From: Chlorobiota bacterium | GTDB lineage: Bacteria > Bacteroidota > Ignavibacteria > OLB7 | Direction of reading: 5' to 3' | Length of the DNA: 64,000 nucleotides | Assembly (NCBI GenBank): GCA_016700335.1 | Contig: CP065014.1 | Span: forward strand, 595,001-659,000 | Shown here: positions 47,080-55,733 of the stretch, one piece after another | Numbering within the stretch: position 1 is the first letter of the stretch | Layout: each line of letters begins with the position of its first letter | Notes under the pieces: model-generated | What the model was told of the DNA's origin: nothing | Database searches by the model: none | Seen by the model: the letters and a program-made list of their open reading frames with translations, nothing else | Translations under genes and position numbers: made by a program

Positions 47080-48142
47080 AATAAATAAATGATTTACTGT
47101 TTTTTTTAATAAGTAATTTGAAAAAAGTATAATAGAAAAATAAGACTTCAATTTACAATTTATTTTGAAGTCATTGTAAAGTAAAACTAAATTAAATATA
47201 TTTTTAAATAGATGATTTAAAACTTAAAATATTAGTTGAAATCTAAGATAATTATCACTTAAATTTAATCCTAATATTAAAATATTAACATCCAATTTAG
47301 TTAAGATTTTCACAAAATTAAATGATTAAATATTCTTTGAAATTTATAGAATTCTTCAAATGGTTTGTATAAATTTTATTAGCTCAACTATAATACATGT
47401 CGTAAATGATTGTGTGAAATTTTAAAATAAAAAATACTATTTTTAATTTAAAATTTAAGTGCATAATTCTAAATTTTGTTATCAATAAAAAATATAAAAA
47501 CAAGAAAAAATAACACTAAAAGAGATTAATTTATTGAGAATTGGTGATATAAAAAATCATTCTAGAGTTGAGTCAAGCTAAGTGAAACAAACAATATTTG
47601 TAGTAAAATACAATTAAGAATTAGAAGTACAATGTCACTTTCTTTGATGATGAAACAATAATTTTAATGTTAATATTACACTCAAAATAGTAGTCGATTT
47701 ATATAACACTTTATATTCCACTCATAAGCATCAAAAGTTCTTCATCTTATTATAAATATAATTCAAAAACAATTAATGTATTAGAAAAATTATGGAAGAA
47801 CTATTCTGAGAAAAGTCTTAATATTGCAATTCAATTTAAGTACTAAAAATGAACCCAAATCTTTTTTTGAAAAATTCAATTAAACCGTATTTTTTAATTG
47901 AATGTGAACCAATATATAATCCAAAGATTTTGCAGCACAGATATTTTTAATCAACCACACCCAAAGCCCACCGTCCACACCTTAAAACTGAACAAGAGAC
48001 AATTTTAGAGTAAATTCAATAGTATATTCAATAGAGAATTTTAGAAGAAATATGAGATGAAATATGAGATGAAATGTAATATAATAATTGAATGAAACAG
48101 AACTAAAGAACTTAACATAGCGACCTAAAAAAATAGTAAATA
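47080..48142. other. 1.06-kb non-coding stretch leading into the R-M island
   Basis: No gene, RNA or mobile element was recognised. The last ~200 nt change character: at about 47955-47990 the base use becomes C-rich (CACCCAAAGCCCACCGTCC), which probably marks the left edge of the imported island. A small 12-bp tandem repeat lies at 48048. Confidence 0.5.
48048..48071 (+). repeat. 12-bp tandem repeat upstream of hsdM
   Basis: AAATATGAGATG occurs twice in a row, followed by a partial third copy (AAATG), about 70 nt upstream of hsdM. Copy number could affect hsdM expression. Confidence 0.7.
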
Positions 48143-49642
48143 ATGTTTGAACAAACTTTTAAAAATATAGACGACATACTGCACAAAGATGCAGGTTGTG
48201 GCAGTGAATTAGATTATGTTGAGCAGACTTCATGGGTATTATTCCTGAAATATTTGGATGATCTTGAAAAGGACAAAGCCACAGCTGCCGAACTCACCGG
48301 CAAGACCTACACACCCATCATTGATGCCGAATTTCAATGGAACAATTGGGCTGCACCCAAAAAGAAAAAAGCTGATAGTGAGCTTCTCGAACTAGATCAT
48401 CACAAAGCATTAACAGGTGATGACTTATCTGACTTTGTAAATATTAAACTTTTCCCCTACCTCAAAAAATTTAAATCTGATGCCGAAAGTGCTGACACAA
48501 TTGAATATAAAATTGGAGAGATTTTTAGCGAACTAAAGAACCGCATACAAAGCGGTTATAATTTGCGTGAAGTAATAAACCGTATTGACGAATTGCGTTT
48601 TAGAACCCACGCTGAAAAGCACGAAATGAGCCACTTGTATGAGGACAAGATTAAAAATATGGGCAACGCTGGGCGTAACGGTGGAGAATATTACACGCCA
48701 CGACCTTTGATTAAAACCATAGTAAAAATTGTTGCACCCGAAATAGGAAACAAAATTTATGATGGTGCAGTTGGTTCAGCGGGTTTCTTGGTGGAAGCAT
48801 ACGAATTTCTTCGTACGGGTGGGGTTCACCCCCGCCCCAAAGGCTTATCCACCAATGATATGGAAATCCTACAAAAAAAAACTTTTTACGGCAAAGAGAA
48901 AAAATCATTGGCTTACATCATTGGCACAATGAATATGATTTTGCACGGTGTGGAAGCACCAAACATTGTGCATACAAACACACTTGCTGAAAACCTTGCC
49001 GACATACAGGAAAAAGACCGTTACGATATTGTGTTAGCTAATCCGCCATTTGGAGGAAAAGAAAGAGCAGAAGTGCAGCAAAACTTCCCAATAAAAACTG
49101 GCGAAACCGCCAGTTTGTTTTTGCAGCACTTTATTAAAATTATGAAGGCAGGTGGTAAAGCAGGTGTGGTAATTAAAAACACTTTTTTGAGCAATACCGA
49201 CAACGCCTCTGTGAGTTTGCGAAAGTTGCTACTTGAAAGCTGCAACCTGAATACCGTATTAGATTTGCCGGGCGGAACTTTTACAGGTGCAGGCGTAAAA
49301 ACAGTAGTGTTGTTTTTTGAAAAAGGTTCTTCAACTAAAAAGGTTTGGTTTTACCAACTGAACTTAGATAGAAATTTGGGCAAGACCAATGCCTTGAACG
49401 AAAAAGATTTGAATGACTTTATTGAACTGCAAAAAACAAAAGCCGAAAGCGAAAACTCTTGGAGCATAGCAGTAAAAGACATTGACCAAAGCACCTTTGA
49501 CCTTAGCGCCAAAAACCCCAATAAAAAAGTTGAAGCTGCCCTACGCCAACCGCAAGAAATTTTAGAACAAATGAAAGCCTTGGATGAAGAGTCTCAATTG
49601 ATAATGGACAATTTACAATTGATAATTGAAAAGGGTAATTAA
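48143..49642 (+). CDS. hsdM: Type I restriction-modification DNA methyltransferase subunit
   Basis: 499 residues. It supplies N6-adenine methylation in the HsdMS and HsdRMS complexes. An N-terminal helical domain precedes the methyltransferase domain, with SAM motif DGAVGSAGFL (about 207-216) and catalytic NPPF at 300-303 in LANPPFGG. Two regions look inserted: TGGVHPRPKG (225-234), encoded by a GC-rich palindrome, and the C-terminus QLIMDNLQLIIEKGN, encoded by an AT-rich repeat. First gene of the island, with different base use from the host genes. Confidence 0.95.
   Translation: MFEQTFKNIDDILHKDAGCGSELDYVEQTSWVLFLKYLDDLEKDKATAAELTGKTYTPIIDAEFQWNNWAAPKKKKADSELLELDHHKALTGDDLSDFVNIKLFPYLKKFKSDAESADTIEYKIGEIFSELKNRIQSGYNLREVINRIDELRFRTHAEKHEMSHLYEDKIKNMGNAGRNGGEYYTPRPLIKTIVKIVAPEIGNKIYDGAVGSAGFLVEAYEFLRTGGVHPRPKGLSTNDMEILQKKTFYGKEKKSLAYIIGTMNMILHGVEAPNIVHTNTLAENLADIQEKDRYDIVLANPPFGGKERAEVQQNFPIKTGETASLFLQHFIKIMKAGGKAGVVIKNTFLSNTDNASVSLRKLLLESCNLNTVLDLPGGTFTGAGVKTVVLFFEKGSSTKKVWFYQLNLDRNLGKTNALNEKDLNDFIELQKTKAESENSWSIAVKDIDQSTFDLSAKNPNKKVEAALRQPQEILEQMKALDEESQLIMDNLQLIIEKGN
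48815..48844 (+). repeat. GC-rich palindrome inserted in frame in hsdM
   Basis: GGGTGGGG TTCA CCCC-C-GCCC (48817-48837) forms a stem with a wobble and one bulge, inside a gene otherwise AT-rich. It encodes residues 225-234, which fall in a loop between two conserved blocks and are absent from HsdM proteins as I know them. Confidence 0.5.
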
Positions 49643-49671
49643 CAATTGATAATGGATAATTGACAATGAAA
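49595..49671 (+). repeat. AT-rich palindromic repeat, left copy
   Basis: CAATTGATAATGGA-type units are repeated three times over 77 nt. They encode the HsdM C-terminus and cover the spacer and start of the four-helix-bundle gene. The last unit contains ATAATGGATAATTGA (49649-49663), which is inverted at 50043-50057. Confidence 0.75.
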
Positions 49672-50025
49672 GAGAACATCATTAAAAATAAGTCGTTTGC
49701 TTTCGCTTTGAGAATTGTAAAAGCGTATCAATTTCTGTGTGAGCAGAAAAAGGAATATGTATTGAGCAAACAAATGCTTAGAAGTGGAACAAGTATTGGA
49801 GCAATGGTTCGTGAAGCTGAACAAGCAGAAAGCAGTGCTGACTTTGTGCATAAAATGGCAATAGCATTGAAGGAAGCCAACGAAACCGAATATTGGATTG
49901 AGTTGCTGGAACAATCAAACTATTTAGAAGAAAAAATAAGTCTTTCATTGAAATCAGATTTGACAGAAATATTGAAACTCTTAACCTCAATTATAAAATC
50001 CACAAAAAATAATGCGAAAAAATAA
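49666..50025 (+). CDS. Four-helix-bundle protein (S23/IVS family)
   Basis: 119 residues from the ATG at 49666; a TTG two codons upstream is the alternative. The family pattern is KNKSFAFALRIVKAYQFL, LSKQMLRSGTSIGAMVREA, and EANETEYWIELL. These proteins are often encoded in 23S rRNA intervening sequences or near diversity-generating retroelements (Avd); no reverse transcriptase or rRNA is present. Its role between hsdM and fic is unknown. It is flanked by 15-bp perfect inverted repeats and may be a separate mobile cassette. Confidence 0.85.
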   Translation: MKENIIKNKSFAFALRIVKAYQFLCEQKKEYVLSKQMLRSGTSIGAMVREAEQAESSADFVHKMAIALKEANETEYWIELLEQSNYLEEKISLSLKSDLTEILKLLTSIIKSTKNNAKK

Positions 50026-50058
50026 CTATCAATTGTCAACTATCAATTATCCATTATG
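50026..50058 (-). repeat. AT-rich palindromic repeat, right copy (inverted)
   Basis: Contains TCAATTATCCATTAT (50043-50057), the exact reverse complement of 49649-49663. The start codon of the downstream fic gene (50056) lies at its end. Confidence 0.75.
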
Positions 50059-50613
50059 AGAGGCTTAGATAAAAAAAGTTTAGAAAACGCTTATCGCCTT
50101 TTTGAAACTGGCGACATTGACAAAATTGAAATTGGCACAACCAAAGGCTTACAGCATTTACACAAATACTTGTTTGATGGACTGTTTGACTTTGCAGGTA
50201 AAATACGAACCCACAACATTTCAAAAGGCGGTTTCCGTTTTGCAACGGCTTTTTATTTGCAAGATATTTTGGCAAAAGTGGAACTTTTGCCCGAAAACAC
50301 ATTTGAAGAAATTATTACCAAATATGTAGAAATGAATATTGCTCACCCTTTTATGGAAGGCAACGGCAGAACAATGAGAATATGGCTTGATATGATTTTG
50401 AAAAAACGCTTGCAAAAATTGGTAAACTGGCAGTTTGTAAGCAAAGAACTTTACCTGCAAGCAATGGAACGCAGCCCCATTAACGATTTGGAATTAAGAA
50501 CCTTGCTTGTAGCCAATTTAACGGACGAAATAAACAACCGAGAAATTATTTTTAAGGGCATAGAACAATCCTACTATTATGAAGGCTACGAAAAAGGAAA
50601 CGATGATGAATAA
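50056..50613 (+). CDS. fic: Fic-domain AMP-transferase, small type with C-terminal inhibitory motif
   Basis: 185 residues. The Fic active site is AHPFMEGNGRTMR with His97 and Arg105. The C-terminal QSYYYEGYEK contains (S/T)xxxE(G/N) as Ser172-Glu176-Gly177, the self-inhibition motif of class III Fic proteins such as NmFic. It should AMPylate a target once inhibition is relieved; the target is unknown. It lies inside the R-M operon between the four-helix-bundle gene and hsdS. Confidence 0.9.
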   Translation: MRGLDKKSLENAYRLFETGDIDKIEIGTTKGLQHLHKYLFDGLFDFAGKIRTHNISKGGFRFATAFYLQDILAKVELLPENTFEEIITKYVEMNIAHPFMEGNGRTMRIWLDMILKKRLQKLVNWQFVSKELYLQAMERSPINDLELRTLLVANLTDEINNREIIFKGIEQSYYYEGYEKGNDDE

Positions 50614-50616
50614 AAG

Positions 50617-50660
50617 AAATCCTACTAATCCTAAAATCAGGGAAATTCTGATTCAGACAA
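50617..50660 (+). repeat. Short intergenic repeat-like segment
   Basis: AATCCTACTAATCCTAAAAT followed by ATCAG-7nt-CTGAT and TTCAGACAA resembles short intergenic repeats I recall from other Bacteroidota genomes. Only one copy was noticed here. Confidence 0.3.
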
Positions 50661-50697
50661 CAAGTGCAGATATTTTAAACTCAATATTGGAACTGAT

Positions 50698-51894
50698 ATG
50701 AAGATGATTTCTAATATTCAGCATCTCGGAAATGCAATTGAAATTATAATGGGTCAAGCTCCACCGAGTAAGAAATGTAATCGAGACGGAAAAGGAGTAC
50801 CTTTTGTAAAAGTTGGTGAGTTCAACGAAGTGTTTCCTATAATCAGAGAATGGACAACCTTGCCACTTAAATTAGCTTCAAGTAGTGATATTCTGTTATG
50901 TGTTGTTGGTGCAACAATCGGAAAAATTAATTTCGGAATTGAATGTGCAATTGGTCGTTCTGTTGCTGCAATAAGACCAATAAAAAATAAATTAGACCAG
51001 AATTATTTATATTATTTTCTTTCAGGAAAAACTGACTATTTAAGAAGTTCTTCACAAGGAGCAGCCCAAACTGTTATAACTAAAGTTATGATAGCTGAGT
51101 TGGAAATTCCTCTTCCACCTCTTCCCGAGCAACAACGCATTGTAGCCATATTAAATGAAGCCTTTGCCGCCATAGCCAAGGCAAAAGCCAATGCCGAACA
51201 AAACCTCAAAAACGCCAAAGAACTTTTTGAAAGTTATTTGCAAGGGGTGTTTGAGAATAAAGGAGAAGGTTGGAAGGAGAAGAAACTAGGAGAGATTTGC
51301 GAATTGATTAATCGTGGCGTTTCTCCAAAGTATCTTGAAAAAGATGGAGTAATTGTTTTAAACCAAAAATGTATTCGTGACCATAAAATAAGTTTTGAGC
51401 AATCACGATTTCACGATGGAGTTTTAAAGAAAATTAGCCCAGAAAAAATGGTTAAACTTGGTGATGTGCTTATAAATTCTACTGGAACAGGGACATTAGG
51501 AAGAGTAGCTCAAGTAAGAGAAGAATTGAAAAATGTTACAGTTGATTCTCACGTTACTATTGTTAGACCAATTACGGATTTGTTTTTTATAGACTTCTTC
51601 GGTTGGGCTTTAATTTTTATTGAAGAGGAAATTTCTAAAAGAGGCGAAGGTTGCGGTGGGCAAACAGAATTGGCAAGAAATACTTTAAAAAATGAATTCA
51701 TTATTTGTTTTCCAAAATCAATAAAGGAACAACAAACTATCGTTCAAAAATTGGATGCCTTATCAGCTGAAACCAAAAAATTAGAAATCATTTATCAGCA
51801 AAAAATAAATGATTTAGATGAGTTGAAAAAGAGTATTTTGCAAAAGGCTTTCAATGGTGAGCTTGCCGAACCAAAAACAGTAAACAACAATTAA
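50698..51894 (+). CDS. hsdS: Type I restriction-modification specificity subunit
   Basis: 398 residues. Two target-recognition domains are each followed by a conserved helical spacer. The first spacer contains LPPLPEQQRIVAILNEAFAA and a coiled coil (about 150-185); the second contains KEQQTIVQKLDALSAETKKL and ends KSILQKAFNGELAEP. It dictates the bipartite DNA sequence recognised by HsdM and HsdR. Recognition sequence cannot be predicted from this sequence alone. Confidence 0.95.
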   Translation: MKMISNIQHLGNAIEIIMGQAPPSKKCNRDGKGVPFVKVGEFNEVFPIIREWTTLPLKLASSSDILLCVVGATIGKINFGIECAIGRSVAAIRPIKNKLDQNYLYYFLSGKTDYLRSSSQGAAQTVITKVMIAELEIPLPPLPEQQRIVAILNEAFAAIAKAKANAEQNLKNAKELFESYLQGVFENKGEGWKEKKLGEICELINRGVSPKYLEKDGVIVLNQKCIRDHKISFEQSRFHDGVLKKISPEKMVKLGDVLINSTGTGTLGRVAQVREELKNVTVDSHVTIVRPITDLFFIDFFGWALIFIEEEISKRGEGCGGQTELARNTLKNEFIICFPKSIKEQQTIVQKLDALSAETKKLEIIYQQKINDLDELKKSILQKAFNGELAEPKTVNNN

Positions 51895-51948
51895 CCGTGA
51901 AAATATGTATATTTTAACAATTTTTCACGGTAAATTTGTAGTCAAAAA

Positions 51949-52839
51949 ATGATAAACCAAACAACAAAAAATAAAATAGAGGCATTGCATCAGCAATACA
52001 TAAACTTGGCAACGGGCAATGAGCCTTTGCTAAAAGAAATTGCCCTTGCCGAAATTCCCGAAATGGTTTATAACTCAAATGCAATAGAAAACTCAACACT
52101 TAGTTTAGAAGATACCGAAAAAATTCTTGCAGGTAGCAGTTTAGAGCGGAAAGTAAATGTAAGAGAGGTGTACGAAGCCAAAAATTTGGCAATACTGACC
52201 GAAACCTTATTAGAAAAAAACAAATCAAAATTCAATATCAAACTGATTTTAGGTTTACATAAAACATTGCTTACACACATTGACGACAAAATTGCAGGTA
52301 GGTTTCGCAGTGGAAAAGAATGGGTAAGGGTTGGCAATCACTTGGGAGCAAATCCGCAGTTTGTAGTTACTATAATACAAGAGTTGGTGGACAATTACAA
52401 CCAAAATAAAACCAGCTATTTTTTAGATGCTATTGCACACTTTCACGCAGAGTTTGAAACCATTCACCCTTTTGTAGATGGAAATGGACGAATGGGCAGA
52501 TTGCTTATTAACTTACAGTTAATGAATGCAGGGTATCCTCCTATAATAATTCAAAACAAAAGCAAAAACACGGAATACTATCCACTGTTTCCCCAGTACC
52601 AATCAACGATGAAATTTGGAGGTTTTACCCAGTTGTTTGCCTCTTTAATGCAAGAAACATTGCACAAACGAATAACCATTCTTACAGCAAAAAAAATAAT
52701 TCCAGTTTCAATATGGGCATCGCAAAACGCCATTAAACCAAATGTGGCTGCTAACAAAGCCAAAAGGCAAACCATTCCTGCCTTTCGAATGCGTGAAAAA
52801 TGGATGATTGCAGAAGAATTTAAACCAACCAAACAATGA
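51949..52839 (+). CDS. Fic-family AMP-transferase with N-terminal inhibitory motif
   Basis: 296 residues. An N-terminal Fic_N-type region carries MVYNSNAIENS: Ser43-Glu47-Asn48 fit the (S/T)xxxE(G/N) inhibitory motif of class II Fic proteins. The active site is HPFVDGNGRMGR (His173, Arg181). A C-terminal domain of about 60 residues follows. Its last bases overlap the hsdR start (ATGA), so it is translated with hsdR. The target is unknown. Confidence 0.9.
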   Translation: MINQTTKNKIEALHQQYINLATGNEPLLKEIALAEIPEMVYNSNAIENSTLSLEDTEKILAGSSLERKVNVREVYEAKNLAILTETLLEKNKSKFNIKLILGLHKTLLTHIDDKIAGRFRSGKEWVRVGNHLGANPQFVVTIIQELVDNYNQNKTSYFLDAIAHFHAEFETIHPFVDGNGRMGRLLINLQLMNAGYPPIIIQNKSKNTEYYPLFPQYQSTMKFGGFTQLFASLMQETLHKRITILTAKKIIPVSIWASQNAIKPNVAANKAKRQTIPAFRMREKWMIAEEFKPTKQ

Positions 52840-55253
52840 ACGAAGCAGAAACAAGAGCAGAACTCATAGACCCCAAGTTAAAGGCTTGCGGTTGGGGCGT
52901 TGTAGAAGGTTCTAAAATCCTTCGTGAATACAATATTACAGCAGGTAAAATACAAACAGGTGGCGTAAGAGCAAAAAAACTGACTGCCGATTATGTATTG
53001 GTTTACAAAGGAATTAAACTGGCAGTGGTAGAAGCCAAAAGCGATGATTTAGGCGTTGGCGAAGGTGTGGCACAAGCCAAACAATATGCAGAGAAATTAA
53101 AATTAGAAACCACTTACAGCACCAACGGAAAAGAAATTTATAGCATCTGTATGAAAACAGGTGCAGAAGGTTTGGTTGCCAATTATTTAACCCCCGAACA
53201 ACTTTGGAATAAAACCTTTGGTTCAATTGACAATGGAAAATTGAAAATTGAAAATGGTTGGTTTGAAAAATTTGCAAATGTTCCGTTTGAAGATAAAAGT
53301 GGCACTTGGCAACTAAGGTATTACCAAGAAATTGCAGTTCAAAAAACACTGAAAGCTGTTTCTAAAGGTAAAAACCGAATTTTACTCACACTTGCTACTG
53401 GTACAGGTAAAACAGCTATAGCTTTTCAAATAGCGTGGAAATTATTTCAAACACGTTGGAACCTTTCCGTAATTGAAAATGCAAAATTGAAAATTGAAAG
53501 TGATGCAAATTTTCAATTCTCAACTGTCAATTCTCCATTATTAAGGCGACCACGAATTTTATTTTTAGCCGACAGAAACATTTTAGCAGACCAGGCTTTC
53601 AATGCTTTTTCAGCATTTGCCGATGATGCTTTGGTAAGAATAAAGCCAAGCGAAGTAAAGAAAGATGGAAAAGTGCCAACAAACGGAAGCATCTTCTTTA
53701 CTATTTTTCAATCGTTTATGAGTGGCAAAGACAAAGAAGGAAAGCCGAAACCAAATTTTGGACAATATCCAGCCGACTATTTTGATTTCATCATTATTGA
53801 CGAGTGCCACCGTGGCGGAGCAAACGATGAAGGAAACTGGAGAGGCATTTTAGAATATTTTTCTCCTGCTGTTCAGTTGGGTTTAACCGCCACACCAAAA
53901 CGCAAAGACAATGTTGATACTTATAAATATTTTGGCGAACCTGTTTATGTCTATTCGCTGAAAGAGGGCATCAACGATGGTTTCCTTACGCCATTCAAAG
54001 TAAAACGCATCAAGACAACGCTTGACGATTATATCTACACAAGCGATGACCAAATAATAGAAGGGGAAATTGAAGAAGGTAAATTATACAAGGAGTCTGA
54101 TTTTAATAGAATTATTGAAATAAAAGAAAGAGAGGCAAAACGTGTTCAGATTTATATGGACGATGCCAACCAAAAAGAAAAGGCAATTATTTTTTGTGCA
54201 ACACAAGACCACGCTGCGGCAGTTCGTGATTTGGTAAACCAATACAAGAAAAGCACCGACCCGAATTATTGTGTTCGTGTAACTGCCAATGATGGAGAAA
54301 TAGGCGAACAGTTTTTAAGTGAGTTTCAAGACAACGAAAAAACAATCCCGACCATTTTAACTACTTCGCAAAAATTGTCAACAGGAGTTGATGCAAGAAA
54401 CATTCGCAACATTGTTTTGATGCGACCAGTAAACTCAATGATAGAGTTTAAGCAAATTGTAGGTCGAGGAACACGTTTGTTTGACGGCAAAGACTTTTTT
54501 ACCATTTACGATTTTGTAGATGCTTACCACCATTTTGCAGACCCTGAATGGGACGGAGAACCTTTAGACCCTGAACCAACCGAACCAAAACCACCAACAC
54601 CGCCCAAAGAACCAAAAGAGCCAAATGACGGTGATGATGAAGGTGAAGAAAAAGAAAAACACAAACGCATCAAAGTAAAATTGAAAGACGGAAAGGAACG
54701 TGAAATTCAGTCAATGATTTCAACTTCTTTTTGGAGTGCAGACGGCAAACCAATTTCAGCAGAAGAATTTTTGAATAACCTGTTTGGCGAATTGCCAAAC
54801 CTTTTCAAAAGTGAAGATGAATTGCGGACACTTTGGAGCAATCCACTTACCAGACGAACACTTTTAGAAAAATTAGATGCAGCAGGTTTTGGCAAAGACG
54901 AATTGACCACTTTGCAAAAACTTATTGACGCTGAAAAAAGCGACTTGTTTGATGTGTTGGAATATGTATTTAACAGCGACATAAAACCAATTACAAGAGA
55001 AGCAAGAGTAGCAGCAGCACAAGCGACAATCTTTGCATTGCTTGACAACAAACAAAGAGAATTTATAGAATTTGTATTGAGCAAATACATTGAGACAGGC
55101 GTAGAAGAACTTGATCAAGATAAACTACCAATCTTGCTGACAAACAAATATCAATCATTAGAAGATGCTAAAGAAATTTTGGGAGAAGTTGCCAATATCA
55201 AGTGTCTATTTATTGAATTTCAACAACATTTATACCATAGGAAGGCTGCTTAA
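52836..55253 (+). CDS. hsdR: Type I restriction endonuclease subunit R
   Basis: 805 residues. The N-terminal nuclease has a PD-(D/E)xK-like site (Asp52 in TADYVL, Glu66 and Lys68 in VVEAK). The translocase has Walker A LATGTGKT (186-193), DECH (322-325), GLTATPKR and IVGRGTRLFDG. A Pro/Glu-rich linker (about 585-610) precedes the EcoEI-like C-terminal domain. Two stretches look inserted: residues 129-140 (SIDNGKLKIEN) and 212-236 (VIENAKLKIESDANFQ and onward), both encoded by palindromic repeats and both in frame. Confidence 0.95.
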   Translation: MNEAETRAELIDPKLKACGWGVVEGSKILREYNITAGKIQTGGVRAKKLTADYVLVYKGIKLAVVEAKSDDLGVGEGVAQAKQYAEKLKLETTYSTNGKEIYSICMKTGAEGLVANYLTPEQLWNKTFGSIDNGKLKIENGWFEKFANVPFEDKSGTWQLRYYQEIAVQKTLKAVSKGKNRILLTLATGTGKTAIAFQIAWKLFQTRWNLSVIENAKLKIESDANFQFSTVNSPLLRRPRILFLADRNILADQAFNAFSAFADDALVRIKPSEVKKDGKVPTNGSIFFTIFQSFMSGKDKEGKPKPNFGQYPADYFDFIIIDECHRGGANDEGNWRGILEYFSPAVQLGLTATPKRKDNVDTYKYFGEPVYVYSLKEGINDGFLTPFKVKRIKTTLDDYIYTSDDQIIEGEIEEGKLYKESDFNRIIEIKEREAKRVQIYMDDANQKEKAIIFCATQDHAAAVRDLVNQYKKSTDPNYCVRVTANDGEIGEQFLSEFQDNEKTIPTILTTSQKLSTGVDARNIRNIVLMRPVNSMIEFKQIVGRGTRLFDGKDFFTIYDFVDAYHHFADPEWDGEPLDPEPTEPKPPTPPKEPKEPNDGDDEGEEKEKHKRIKVKLKDGKEREIQSMISTSFWSADGKPISAEEFLNNLFGELPNLFKSEDELRTLWSNPLTRRTLLEKLDAAGFGKDELTTLQKLIDAEKSDLFDVLEYVFNSDIKPITREARVAAAQATIFALLDNKQREFIEFVLSKYIETGVEELDQDKLPILLTNKYQSLEDAKEILGEVANIKCLFIEFQQHLYHRKAA
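53220..53255 (+). repeat. Palindromic-repeat insertion in hsdR, first
   Basis: CAATTGACAATGGAAAATTG and following bases have the same unit as the repeats around the four-helix-bundle gene. They encode residues 129-140, between TPEQLWNKTF and WFEKFANVPFEDKSG, blocks that I expect to be almost adjacent in HsdR relatives. Confidence 0.55.
53469..53543 (+). repeat. Palindromic-repeat insertion in hsdR, second
   Basis: The left half (TTGAAAATTGAAAG) and right half (TTTTCAATTCTCAACTGTCA) are inverted copies of each other, so the unit can fold on itself. It encodes residues 212-236, between KLFQTRWNL and RRPRILFLADRN, without breaking the frame. Confidence 0.65.
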
Positions 55254-55733
55254 TTGCATAGCATATATACTTTGTTTTTCAATTAAGCAAAGGAAAATTT
55301 CATTGATTCAATGTGTTGTTAGTTCTTAAGTTAAATTATTTTTTTTAATTAAATTTAATCAAATTTTAAAACATTAATTCTAACAAAGAGTATATTTTAC
55401 TAGATTCAACACTAGTTGGAAAGATTGTTATAACTTAGAGATAATCTATTATTGCATTAACATTTTCAAAAAATAGTTTCATTTTAAATAATTTATCCTG
55501 ATATAAGTTTTCAGTTTAATTTTAATCTAAGCATAGGTTTATAAATGGAATATTTTTTCTATAATTCCCAACTTTTTAAATTGCAAAACATAATAATAAA
55601 AAATATTTTTTAAGTTCTAATTATTAACAACAATTTTAGTTTGAATTTAATATTATAAATTTGCAATTCATAATAGTTTGCAATTTGTAAATTAATTACA
55701 TTTTGTTAAAGGCAATTAACCAAAATTATTTGT
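55254..55733. other. 480-bp spacer at the right edge of the R-M island
   Basis: Returns to the AT-rich composition of the host, so the island probably ends within the first ~50 nt. A TAAATTTG (-7-like box) lies at 55657-55664. No gene or repeat was seen. Confidence 0.5.

Noticed and set aside
47080..48142. Structured RNA or tRNA in the large gap before the R-M island
   Set aside because: No cloverleaf, conserved GC-rich block or strong hairpin was found by eye.
49666..50025. Avd gene of a diversity-generating retroelement
   Set aside because: No reverse transcriptase, template repeat or variable target gene lies nearby.
50056..52839. FicTA-type toxin-antitoxin pairs
   Set aside because: Each Fic protein carries its own inhibitory motif, so no separate antitoxin gene is needed, and none is visible.
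53469..53543. Assembly artefact or intein in hsdR
   Set aside because: The reading frame is intact and the insert is too short for an intein; its sequence matches the repeat units around the four-helix-bundle gene.
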